Positions 55,184-63,102 of a stretch of DNA of 64,000 nucleotides are shown here, in pieces. Each line of letters opens with the position of its first letter. Position 1 is the stretch's first letter. The notes beneath the pieces are model-generated. The model searched no databases and was not told the DNA's origin. It saw only the letters and a program-made list of their open reading frames with translations. The DNA is from Acetobacterium wieringae (GTDB taxonomy: Bacteria > Bacillota > Clostridia > Eubacteriales > Eubacteriaceae), in assembly GCF_026646375.1 (NCBI RefSeq), contig NZ_JAIPPU010000013.1, positions 1-64,000 of the forward strand. The letters run 5' to 3'. The position numbers and the translations under genes are program-made.

Positions 55184-55977
55184 TTCGAACACTGGGAATT
55201 GATATCGGTTCAACCACTTCGAAATGCGTTCTGCTTGAAGATGGTAAGCACATTATCGGAATGGAGCTTCTGGTTGCCGGGATTGGAACAGTTGGCGCTG
55301 AAAAAATCATGGAAACGGTTCTCAAAAAAGCGCAATTGACTGGGGTTGATATCGACTTTGTGATGGCGACTGGCTACGGACGCCGCAATTTTGATCCGGC
55401 TCACGGCGAGTTAAGTGAGCTGAGCTGTCATGCTAAAGGGGTGCTGTTTAAAAATCCTCAGGTCCGCACGATCATTGATATCGGTGGCCAGGATGCCAAG
55501 GTATTGCGGATCAACGACAAAGGGGTCATGGAAAACTTCATGATGAATGATAAATGTGCAGCCGGAACCGGACGGTTTCTGGATGTCATGGCAAACATTC
55601 TCCAGATGCCCATCAATGAATTGGAAAAAAGGGCGGAATTAGCCGAAAAACCGGCTAAAATTTCCAGTACCTGCACTGTTTTTGCCGAGTCTGAGGTTAT
55701 TTCACAGCTGGCAACAGGGGAAACGGTGGAAAACGTCATCGCTGGTATTTGTAATTCGGTGGCAAGCCGGGTTGCCGGGTTGGCCAAGCGGGTTGGCATC
55801 AAAGAAGAAGTTTTTATGAGTGGCGGCGTCGCCCAAAACGGTGGCGTCAGACAAGCATTGGAAAAAGAATTGAAGGTTCCCATCAAGTGGTCAGAAGCAT
55901 CACAGATGATGGGTGCGTTAGGGGCTGCGATCAGCGCCTATGAACAAGTAAAAAAGAGAGGTGTTTTAAATGAGTAA
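55180..55977 (+). CDS. 2-Hydroxyacyl-CoA dehydratase activator (ATPase, archerase)
   Basis: Homodimeric [4Fe-4S] ASKHA-fold protein that injects one high-energy electron into the dehydratase with ATP hydrolysis. Length 265, as in HgdC/FldI. Motifs: GIDIGSTTSKC (6-16), ATGYGRRNF, DIGGQDAKV, and cluster cysteines C126 (NDKCAAGTGR) and C165 (STCTVFAESEV). No ATG, GTG or TTG fits: the frame is closed by a TGA at 55171 and the first ATG (55261) would lose the nucleotide loop. Homologues suggest initiation at ATA 55180, giving MIRTLGIDIG, overlapping the CoA-transferase stop by 4 bases, with AAAGGG 9 bases upstream. Confidence 0.85.
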   Translation: MIRTLGIDIGSTTSKCVLLEDGKHIIGMELLVAGIGTVGAEKIMETVLKKAQLTGVDIDFVMATGYGRRNFDPAHGELSELSCHAKGVLFKNPQVRTIIDIGGQDAKVLRINDKGVMENFMMNDKCAAGTGRFLDVMANILQMPINELEKRAELAEKPAKISSTCTVFAESEVISQLATGETVENVIAGICNSVASRVAGLAKRVGIKEEVFMSGGVAQNGGVRQALEKELKVPIKWSEASQMMGALGAAISAYEQVKKRGVLNE

Positions 55978-57202
55978 TGAAGTAAAGAAAAAAAGTCCGC
56001 CAGATCCTAATTCGGCCAAGTTTAAATTAGGGAAAATTGCGACCGATGCCTACGTAGATGCTCAAGCAGCCAAAGATCGTGGTGAAATGGTCGGCTGGTG
56101 TTCATCCAATTTTCCCGTGGAAATCCCTGAGACCTTAGGGTTGGCGGTCTGTTATCCCGAAAACCAGGCAGCCGGAATCGCTGCTCGTGGTGGCGGCGAA
56201 CGTTTATGTAACATCAGTGAAGATGATGGTTATTCCAATGATATCTGTGCCTATGCCAGAATCAATTTGGCCTATGCCAAAATAAAAGATACGCCAGAAC
56301 AAAACATGCCGGAACCAGACTTCCTGCTATGCTGCAACAATATCTGTAACTGCATGATCAAATGGTATGAAAACCTGGCGAAAGACCTCAATATTCCAAT
56401 GATCATCATCGACATTCCCTTTAACCCGGATTATGAAGTTTCTGATGCTCAGGTGGCATATGTCAAGGCGCAATTTATGGAAGCCATTAAACAACTCGAA
56501 GAATTGACAGGTAAAAAATGGACTGAAGAAAAATTCAAAGAAGTGATGGAATATTCTGGCCGGACCAGCCGGGCTTGGCTGGCAGCAACATCTGAAGCCA
56601 AACATACACCTTCACCTTTCAATGGTTTTGATCTTTTAAACCACATGGCCGTTATGGTTACTGCCCGGGGTAAAAAAGAAGCCGCCGAAGCGATGGAAGT
56701 TCTTCACAAAGAATACCTGGAAAATGTTGAAACCGGCAACAGTACCTTCCGAGCCGAAGAAAAACATCGGATTATGTTCGAAGGAATCGCTTGTTGGCCA
56801 TATCTGCGGGCAACCTCAACGGGCTTAAAAAGCCGTGGCATCAACATGGTAACAACCATTTATGCCGATGCGTTTGGTTTCATCTATGACGATTTTGACG
56901 GCATGGTTAAAGCCTATTGTAATGTACCAAATGCCATGAACCTGGAACATGCCCGGGACAAACGGGTAAAACTGATCAAAGACAATCATGTTGAAGGCTT
57001 ATTGGTCCACACCAATCGCTCATGCAAATTATGGAGCGGTTTCATGGCTGAAATGAGTCGACAGATCTCAGAAGAATGTGATATTCCTCATGTTGCCTTT
57101 GATGGCGATCAGGCCGATCCGCGAAATTTCTCGGAAGCGCAGTATGAAACCAGAGTCCAAGGCTTAACCGAAATTATGGAATCAAAAAAAGGAGGCTGCT
57201 AA
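55970..57202 (+). CDS. 2-Hydroxyacyl-CoA dehydratase, alpha (HadB/FldB-like) subunit
   Basis: One of two [4Fe-4S] subunits that dehydrate a 2-hydroxyacyl-CoA to the enoyl-CoA through a ketyl radical, 410 residues. GWCSSNFPVEIPETLGL with C44 opens the conserved part. Further cysteines at 80 and 93 and the CCNNICNC cluster (121-128) are candidate ligands, and the second half has HTNRSCKLWSGFM. The N-terminal KKKSPPDPNSAK stretch is a short extension. The gene overlaps the activator by 8 bases. Substrate class cannot be fixed from sequence. Confidence 0.92.
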   Translation: MSNEVKKKSPPDPNSAKFKLGKIATDAYVDAQAAKDRGEMVGWCSSNFPVEIPETLGLAVCYPENQAAGIAARGGGERLCNISEDDGYSNDICAYARINLAYAKIKDTPEQNMPEPDFLLCCNNICNCMIKWYENLAKDLNIPMIIIDIPFNPDYEVSDAQVAYVKAQFMEAIKQLEELTGKKWTEEKFKEVMEYSGRTSRAWLAATSEAKHTPSPFNGFDLLNHMAVMVTARGKKEAAEAMEVLHKEYLENVETGNSTFRAEEKHRIMFEGIACWPYLRATSTGLKSRGINMVTTIYADAFGFIYDDFDGMVKAYCNVPNAMNLEHARDKRVKLIKDNHVEGLLVHTNRSCKLWSGFMAEMSRQISEECDIPHVAFDGDQADPRNFSEAQYETRVQGLTEIMESKKGGC

Positions 57203-57203
57203 G

Positions 57204-58328
57204 ATGTCGGGTTTAAAAGAAAGTTTACAAACATTTCATAAAATTGCATCCTCACCAAAGGAACAATTAAAAAAATACCTGGCGCAGGATAAAAAAGTTG
57301 TTCTTTGTGCGCCAGTCTATACTCCAGAAGAAATTGTTCATGCCATGGGCATGATTCCAATGGGCACTTGGGGAGCTGACGTTGAAATCAAAGAAGCGAA
57401 AACCTATTTTCCAGCATTTATCTGCTCAGTGATGCAATCGATCTTGGAATTAGGTATTCGTGGTGAATTTGCAGGTGCCTCCGCAATCATTATTCCGTCA
57501 CTCTGTGACTCGTTAAAATGTCTGGGTGAAAACTGGAAATCTTCGGTTGAAAATATTCCCTTCATCCCGATGGTTTATCCGCAGAATCGTAAAGCCGACT
57601 TTGGCAAAGCATTTACCAAGGCTGGATACGAACGGGTTATTGCTGATTTGGAAAAAGCTACCGGCCAAAGTTTTTACGATGCCAAGTTAACCGCATCCAT
57701 CGCCACTTACAACGAACACAATGCCGTGATGCGACAATTGTCAGACTGTTTAAATGATTATCCGGAAGTTACGGCTGCTGATCGCAACGCGATTTTCCAA
57801 AGTGCTTTCTACATGGAGAAATCCGAGCATACCACCCTGGTTAAAGACTTGATCGGTGAACTGACAAAAGCAGAGAAAACAGCAAACCAGAAAATTAAAA
57901 TTGTCACAACCGGTATTCTGGTTGATGCCGCTGATCTGCTGAAGATACTGGATGATAATGATATGCAAATCGTTGCGGATAATGTCGCCAGCGAATCACG
58001 ACAATATCAGGTTGATGCCAAACCGGCAGAAACAGGACTGGATAGCCTGGCCGGGAAGTTTGCTGATATGGATAACTGTTCGGTACTCTTTAATGTCGAC
58101 AAAGCGATTGCAGAGCATACTGTGGATCTGGTTGCGAAATACCAGGCGAAGGGCGTTATTTTCGTAATGACAAAATTCTGTGATCCGGAAGAATTTGATT
58201 ATGTCATGATTAAAAAGGTTTGTGAAGAAAAGAACATTCCCTTATTGCTGGTTGAAATTGACCGTCAGATGACTAACTATGAGCAAGTCAGAACAGCCGT
58301 AGAAACATTTAGAGAAATACTTAGATAA
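57204..58328 (+). CDS. 2-Hydroxyacyl-CoA dehydratase, beta (HadC/FldC-like) subunit
   Basis: Second dehydratase subunit, 374 residues, same fold as alpha. It has VVLCAPVYTPEEIVHAMGMIPMGTWG near 33-58, IIPSLCDSLKCLGENWK around 95-111 with cluster cysteine candidates, and FVMTKFCDPEEFDYVMIKK near the end. It starts 2 bases after alpha. In known systems each subunit carries one [4Fe-4S] cluster and the activator docks transiently. Confidence 0.92.
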   Translation: MSGLKESLQTFHKIASSPKEQLKKYLAQDKKVVLCAPVYTPEEIVHAMGMIPMGTWGADVEIKEAKTYFPAFICSVMQSILELGIRGEFAGASAIIIPSLCDSLKCLGENWKSSVENIPFIPMVYPQNRKADFGKAFTKAGYERVIADLEKATGQSFYDAKLTASIATYNEHNAVMRQLSDCLNDYPEVTAADRNAIFQSAFYMEKSEHTTLVKDLIGELTKAEKTANQKIKIVTTGILVDAADLLKILDDNDMQIVADNVASESRQYQVDAKPAETGLDSLAGKFADMDNCSVLFNVDKAIAEHTVDLVAKYQAKGVIFVMTKFCDPEEFDYVMIKKVCEEKNIPLLLVEIDRQMTNYEQVRTAVETFREILR

Positions 58329-58332
58329 AGCA

Positions 58333-59892
58333 ATGGAATTAAAATCAATAACGATAATTCAGCAGTTTCATCAATCCGTGGCAGAGAAAAAAGATGAAGC
58401 GGCCATAATCGATAAAAAGGAGATTTTATCCTGGAAAGATATTGATTTTATTTCGGATCGTCTGGCTTTGATGCTCATCGCTGATCAGGTTGAAAAGGGA
58501 AAACACGTGGCCTTGTGGAGCTTCAATTCACTGGCCTGGATTTGCAGCTATATTGCCATCGCCAAAATTGGTGCAGTATCAGTGCTGGTCAATCCCAAGC
58601 TTTCAGCCAGAGAAGCGGATGCAATGATGGCATTTGCTGACGTGGATTATATCTGCTACGGTGATCAACTTTATGGAAAACAGGCAGATTGTCTCTCCGG
58701 GGGTTACCCCGGACTGTCAATCGGTCAGGAGCTCTGGAAGCAGCTGCGGCATCAGCAACCACTAACAGATGCCGAGATCGGGTTGCTCAAAACCCGGGAA
58801 GCAGCAATCAGGCCCGATGATATGGCCAGCATGCTTTTTACCACCGGATCGACAAGTCGGCCCAAGGGGATTTTACTGAGCCATTTTCAGCTGATCAATG
58901 TGGCCCGGGAAGCGGTTTCATCGATGCACTGGAACGATCAGGAAAAGGTTTGTCTGGCGCTACCGCTCTTTCATAGTTTTGGTCTGTCGACCGGTCTGCT
59001 GTCACTATTTGTTCATCGTGGCCGTCTCTATGTCACCCCGGATTGTCGCACCAAAACCGTAATGGGTGTTATCGATCAATATCACTGCAATGTCTTGAAT
59101 GCCGTTCCGTCACAGTTTTTAGCCATTGTGCATCACCAGGAACGAGAAAATTTCAGTTTGAAGAGTCTGCGCTCGGGCATCATTGCCGGCTCATCGGTCT
59201 TTCCAAACGATTACCTGAAAATTGCTGAGGACCTGGGCATGTATCATCTCAAACAGTCCTATGGGCAGACGGAAGCATCGCCAAGTATCACTTTTTCAAG
59301 TTACGATGATTCCCTGGAACGCTGCTCAAAAACAGTGGGGAAAGTCATCAGCAATGTTCAGATACGGATTATCAGCCTTGAGACCGGGATGCCATTAGCA
59401 GTGGATCAGCCCGGGCGAATTGAAGTCAGTGGCTACAATGTCATGCAGGGTTATTACAGGGATGAGGCTGAAACCGCCAAAGTGTTTACCGAAGACGGCT
59501 GGCTGATAACCGGTGATATCGGTTATCTCGATCAGGACGACAATCTGTATATTGTTGGCCGGATTAAGGAAATGATCATACGCTCAGGTGAAAATATTTC
59601 CCCAAAGGAAATCGAAGAGGTGATCGCAATGCATGAGGGTGTAGTCCAAGCAAAGGTCTTTGGGATTCCAATGTCGGTGGTCCAGGAAGAAATTGTTGCC
59701 GGTGTCGAAGCTCCGGCGGGGGGTGTTACGGTCACTTCAATCAGAGCCTTGATTAGCGATAATCTTGCTGCTTATAAAATGCCGAAGGTTATTAAGTTAT
59801 ATGAAAAATTTCCCCTGAATGACAGTTGCAAGATTGACGTTAAAAAGATGAAGGAAGAAATTCAATTAGAAATACAAGAGGAGAATTTATAG
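58333..59892 (+). CDS. AMP-forming acyl-CoA ligase
   Basis: Adenylate-forming enzyme of 519 residues that makes an acyl-CoA from a free acid, ATP and CoA. The P-loop-like A3 motif is MLFTTGSTSRPKGI (about 168-181), YGQTEASPS is the A5 motif, TGDIGYLDQDD the A7 motif, and DSCKIDVKK holds the A10 catalytic lysine. In the caffeate operon of A. woodii a comparable ligase (CarB) primes the CoA pool while a CoA-transferase runs the cycle; the same is likely here. The ribosome site is weak. Confidence 0.9.
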   Translation: MELKSITIIQQFHQSVAEKKDEAAIIDKKEILSWKDIDFISDRLALMLIADQVEKGKHVALWSFNSLAWICSYIAIAKIGAVSVLVNPKLSAREADAMMAFADVDYICYGDQLYGKQADCLSGGYPGLSIGQELWKQLRHQQPLTDAEIGLLKTREAAIRPDDMASMLFTTGSTSRPKGILLSHFQLINVAREAVSSMHWNDQEKVCLALPLFHSFGLSTGLLSLFVHRGRLYVTPDCRTKTVMGVIDQYHCNVLNAVPSQFLAIVHHQERENFSLKSLRSGIIAGSSVFPNDYLKIAEDLGMYHLKQSYGQTEASPSITFSSYDDSLERCSKTVGKVISNVQIRIISLETGMPLAVDQPGRIEVSGYNVMQGYYRDEAETAKVFTEDGWLITGDIGYLDQDDNLYIVGRIKEMIIRSGENISPKEIEEVIAMHEGVVQAKVFGIPMSVVQEEIVAGVEAPAGGVTVTSIRALISDNLAAYKMPKVIKLYEKFPLNDSCKIDVKKMKEEIQLEIQEENL

Positions 59893-59893
59893 A

Positions 59894-61030
59894 ATGATTT
59901 TTAATGAACAGCATGAATTAATTCGAAAATTGGCAAGCGATTTTGCCAAAAAAGAACTGACATCGGAAGTGTTGGATAAAATAGAAGAAACTGATGTTTT
60001 TCCCGAAGAAATCTTGAATAAAATGGGTAAAGCCGGATTCTTTGGAATTAAAATTCCCAAGGAACTGGGTGGTGCCGGATCCGATCACCGGGGTTATGTT
60101 GTGGTAATGGAAGAAATTGCCAGAGCCAGTGCCGTTGCCAGTCTGTATGTGTCTTCGCCAAATTCACTGAGCGGTGGCCCGCTATTGTTATCTGGCACCG
60201 AGAAACAACTGGAAAAGTACCTAAAACCAGTTGTTACCGGCGAAAAAATCCTGGCCTTTGGATTGACCGAGCCCGGTGCCGGATCGGATGCCAGCGGGAT
60301 GACAACCACAGCGGTGGAAGATGGCGACAGTTATATCTTAAATGGACGAAAAACATTTATCACCATGGCACCATTTTCCGATTATGCGGTGATCTATGCC
60401 AAAACCGATATGAGCAGAGGTGCAAAAGGGATTACCGCCTTCATCGTTGATATGAAATCTGAAGGTGTTTCATGCGGGAAACCTGAACATAAGATGGGTC
60501 TGATCGGCTGTGCCACCAGCGATATCATCCTGGAAAACGTGCGGGTTCCGAAAGAGGATATGCTGGGTGAACTCAATCAGGGCTTTACCAATGCCATGAA
60601 AACTTTGGACGTCGGTCGCATCGGTGTTGCTGCACAATCCATCGGGGTGGCTCAGGCAGCCCTGGATGAAGCCATTCAATACGCCAAGGACAGAAAACAG
60701 TTCGGTCGACGGATTGCCGATTTCCAGGGCATCAGCTTCATGATTGCCGAAATGGCTACCAAGCTGCAGGCAGCCAAACATCTGGTTTACGATGCTGCCT
60801 ATAAGAAAGACAACAATCAGAATGCCACGATGGCGGCTTCAATGGCCAAGTTTTACGCTTCGGAAGTTTGCAATGAAATCTGTGCCAAAGCGGTTCAGAT
60901 CCATGGCGGCTACGGCTATATGAAAGAATATCGGGTTGAACGGCTTTATCGGGATTGTCGGGTCTTCACGATCTATGAAGGCACCTCTCAGGTGCAGCAG
61001 ATGGTCATAGCCGGCCAATTGCTTAAATAA
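59894..61030 (+). CDS. Acyl-CoA dehydrogenase (enoyl-CoA reductase direction, CarC/AcdA-like)
   Basis: FAD enzyme of 378 residues of the acyl-CoA dehydrogenase family. FGLTEPGAGSDASGM binds FAD, RKTFITMAPFSDY follows, KDRKQFGRRIADFQGISFMIAEM is central, and catalytic E362 is in VFTIYEGTSQVQQ. With EtfB and EtfA encoded next, it should reduce the enoyl-CoA formed by the dehydratase. Comparable complexes (CarCDE, AcdA-EtfBA) bifurcate electrons from NADH to the enoyl-CoA and ferredoxin. It starts 1 base after the ligase stop. Confidence 0.93.
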   Translation: MIFNEQHELIRKLASDFAKKELTSEVLDKIEETDVFPEEILNKMGKAGFFGIKIPKELGGAGSDHRGYVVVMEEIARASAVASLYVSSPNSLSGGPLLLSGTEKQLEKYLKPVVTGEKILAFGLTEPGAGSDASGMTTTAVEDGDSYILNGRKTFITMAPFSDYAVIYAKTDMSRGAKGITAFIVDMKSEGVSCGKPEHKMGLIGCATSDIILENVRVPKEDMLGELNQGFTNAMKTLDVGRIGVAAQSIGVAQAALDEAIQYAKDRKQFGRRIADFQGISFMIAEMATKLQAAKHLVYDAAYKKDNNQNATMAASMAKFYASEVCNEICAKAVQIHGGYGYMKEYRVERLYRDCRVFTIYEGTSQVQQMVIAGQLLK

Positions 61031-61082
61031 GAATGACAACGCAAGTAGCAGACGAATCAGCAAATAAAGGAGAATGTTAAAT

Positions 61083-61868
61083 ATGAAAATATTAGTATGT
61101 GTAAAACAGGTGCCGGATACCAACGAAGTTAAAATTGATCCGGTCAAAGGAACACTGATACGGGAAGGGGTGCCCAGTATCCTGAATCCGGATGATGCCA
61201 ATGCCCTGGAAGCAGCTCTGGCCATTAAGGATAATGACCCTAATGTTAAAGTGTCGGTATTAACGATGGGACCTCCACAGGCCTGCGAAATGCTCAGGGA
61301 ATGCCTGTCGATGGGCGCCGATGATGCCTATCTGCTCAGTGATCGGGCTTTTGGCGGTGCGGATACTTGGTCCACCTCCAATACTTTGGCAGCGGGGATC
61401 CGTAAAATCGGTGAAGTGGATATTATTTTTGCCGGCCGTCAGGCCATTGATGGCGATACCGCCCAGGTCGGCCCACAAACCGCCCAGCGGCTGGATATTC
61501 CGGTGGTCACCTATGTTCAGCATGTTGAAGTGATTGGCAATAAGGTCGTAGTTCAGCGTCAAATGGAAGACGGCTATGAACTCATTGAAGTTTCGACCCC
61601 CTGTCTGCTGACAGCCGTGAAAGAACTGAATGAACCGCGATTTATGAGCATTTACAACATTGTTGATGCCTGCAGTAAGGAAATAACCATCTGGGGACAT
61701 GAGGATATCAAGCTGTCACCGGAAAACTGTGGTTTAAAAGCATCACCGACCCAGGTTTTCCGTTCGTTTACACCACCCACCAAGGGCAAAGGCGAAATGC
61801 TAAACGGAACAGCGGCCGAAATGAGTAAAAACTTAGTTTCAAAATTAAAAGGGTTACACGTTATTTAG
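61083..61868 (+). CDS. etfB: Electron transfer flavoprotein beta subunit (EtfB/CarD-like)
   Basis: Protein of 261 residues with [19 protein letters not shown] at the start, [19 protein letters not shown], and the FAD/AMP-binding [22 protein letters not shown]. In bifurcating Etf proteins this subunit holds the bifurcating FAD. The start at 61083 has AAAGGAG 10 bases upstream; an ATG nine bases earlier is too close to it. Confidence 0.93.
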   Translation: MKILVCVKQVPDTNEVKIDPVKGTLIREGVPSILNPDDANALEAALAIKDNDPNVKVSVLTMGPPQACEMLRECLSMGADDAYLLSDRAFGGADTWSTSNTLAAGIRKIGEVDIIFAGRQAIDGDTAQVGPQTAQRLDIPVVTYVQHVEVIGNKVVVQRQMEDGYELIEVSTPCLLTAVKELNEPRFMSIYNIVDACSKEITIWGHEDIKLSPENCGLKASPTQVFRSFTPPTKGKGEMLNGTAAEMSKNLVSKLKGLHVI

Positions 61869-61882
61869 AAAGGACGAAAAAG

Positions 61883-63055
61883 ATGTCGGTTAGAGTAATA
61901 GTAGAAAAATGCAAAGGATGTTCCATCTGTGTAAAATGCTGTCCTTTCAGTGCCATTGATATGGAAAATAAAATTGCCGTAATTGGCGACGCCTGTACCG
62001 GGTGTGGCGTATGTGTGGATGAGTGTCCTTTTGATGCCATTGAAAAAACAGAAGATCATGTTAAAAAAGATTTAAGCGAGTACAAAGGGGTCTGGGTGTT
62101 TGCTGAACAGCGTGAAGGCAAACTGATGCCGGTTGTTATCGAACTCCTGGGCGAAGCAAAAAAACTGGCTGCGGAAATCGGCACCGATGTGAGTGCCGTG
62201 GTCTGTGGTGATGAAGTCGATGCACTGACCCATGAATTGTTTGCCTATGGGGCTGATAAGGTGTATCAGGCCGTTCATCCAGAACTGAAAAACTACCGGA
62301 CGGATGCCTACACCAAGGTTATTGAGGAAGCCATTAATCGATACAAACCAGAAATCATTTTATTGGGGGCTACCCATATTGGACGGGACCTCGGACCATG
62401 TCTGGCTGTTCGCTGCGATACCGGTTTAACCGCAGACTGTACCAAACTGGAAATTGATCCGGATGACAAAAAAATTCGTCAGACCCGACCAGCTTTCGGT
62501 GGGAATCTGATGGCCACGATTATTTGTCCAAACCATCGACCACAAATGTCAACGGTACGACCTGGAGTCATGGACAAGGCGGAATATGTCGCAGGACGAG
62601 AAGGTGTTGCGATCCGACTGGACGTCAACTTTAAAGAGGATGAAATACGCACCAAGATTATCAAAATTGTTAAGGAAGCCGGCGAGCTGGCCTCACTGAC
62701 AGATGCCGAGTTTATTGTTTCCGGTGGTCTGGGTTTGGGTAATCCGGAAGGTTTTGAATTACTTAAAAAACTGGCCGATAAACTGGGCGGTACCATTGGA
62801 TCATCAAGAGCCTGTGTTGATTCAGGATGGATTGACCATTCTTATCAGGTCGGTCAAACCGGAACAACCGTTAAGCCAAAAATCTATTTTGCCTGCGGTA
62901 TCTCCGGAGCGATCCAGCATCTGGCTGGAATGCAAAGCTCGGATTATATTATCGCCATTAATAAAAATGAAAATGCTCCGATTTTTGAAGTGGCTGACTA
63001 TGGAATTGTGGGTGATCTTTACGAAGTGATTCCAGCCATTTTAGAAGAATTATAA
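61883..63055 (+). CDS. etfA: Electron transfer flavoprotein alpha subunit with N-terminal 2[4Fe-4S] ferredoxin domain (CarE-like)
   Basis: Protein of 390 residues. A ferredoxin domain (1-57) has two full CX2CX2CX3CP motifs: C10, C13, C16, C20 and C38, C41, C44, C48. The Etf alpha part follows from about 65, with [16 protein letters not shown], and the FAD domain [10 protein letters not shown] and [23 protein letters not shown] at about 290-345. An EtfA with this ferredoxin extension is the hallmark of CarE in the bifurcating caffeyl-CoA reductase of A. woodii. Confidence 0.95.
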   Translation: MSVRVIVEKCKGCSICVKCCPFSAIDMENKIAVIGDACTGCGVCVDECPFDAIEKTEDHVKKDLSEYKGVWVFAEQREGKLMPVVIELLGEAKKLAAEIGTDVSAVVCGDEVDALTHELFAYGADKVYQAVHPELKNYRTDAYTKVIEEAINRYKPEIILLGATHIGRDLGPCLAVRCDTGLTADCTKLEIDPDDKKIRQTRPAFGGNLMATIICPNHRPQMSTVRPGVMDKAEYVAGREGVAIRLDVNFKEDEIRTKIIKIVKEAGELASLTDAEFIVSGGLGLGNPEGFELLKKLADKLGGTIGSSRACVDSGWIDHSYQVGQTGTTVKPKIYFACGISGAIQHLAGMQSSDYIIAINKNENAPIFEVADYGIVGDLYEVIPAILEEL

Positions 63056-63102
63056 GTTTATTCACAAAGCACTAAAAATATAAAGTTTTAAGGAGAAAAA
63101 TC

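Noticed and set aside
55261-55977. Activator starting at the first ATG (55261)
   Set aside because: It would remove the GIDIGSTTSK nucleotide-binding loop required in the family, while the frame upstream codes for this loop perfectly.
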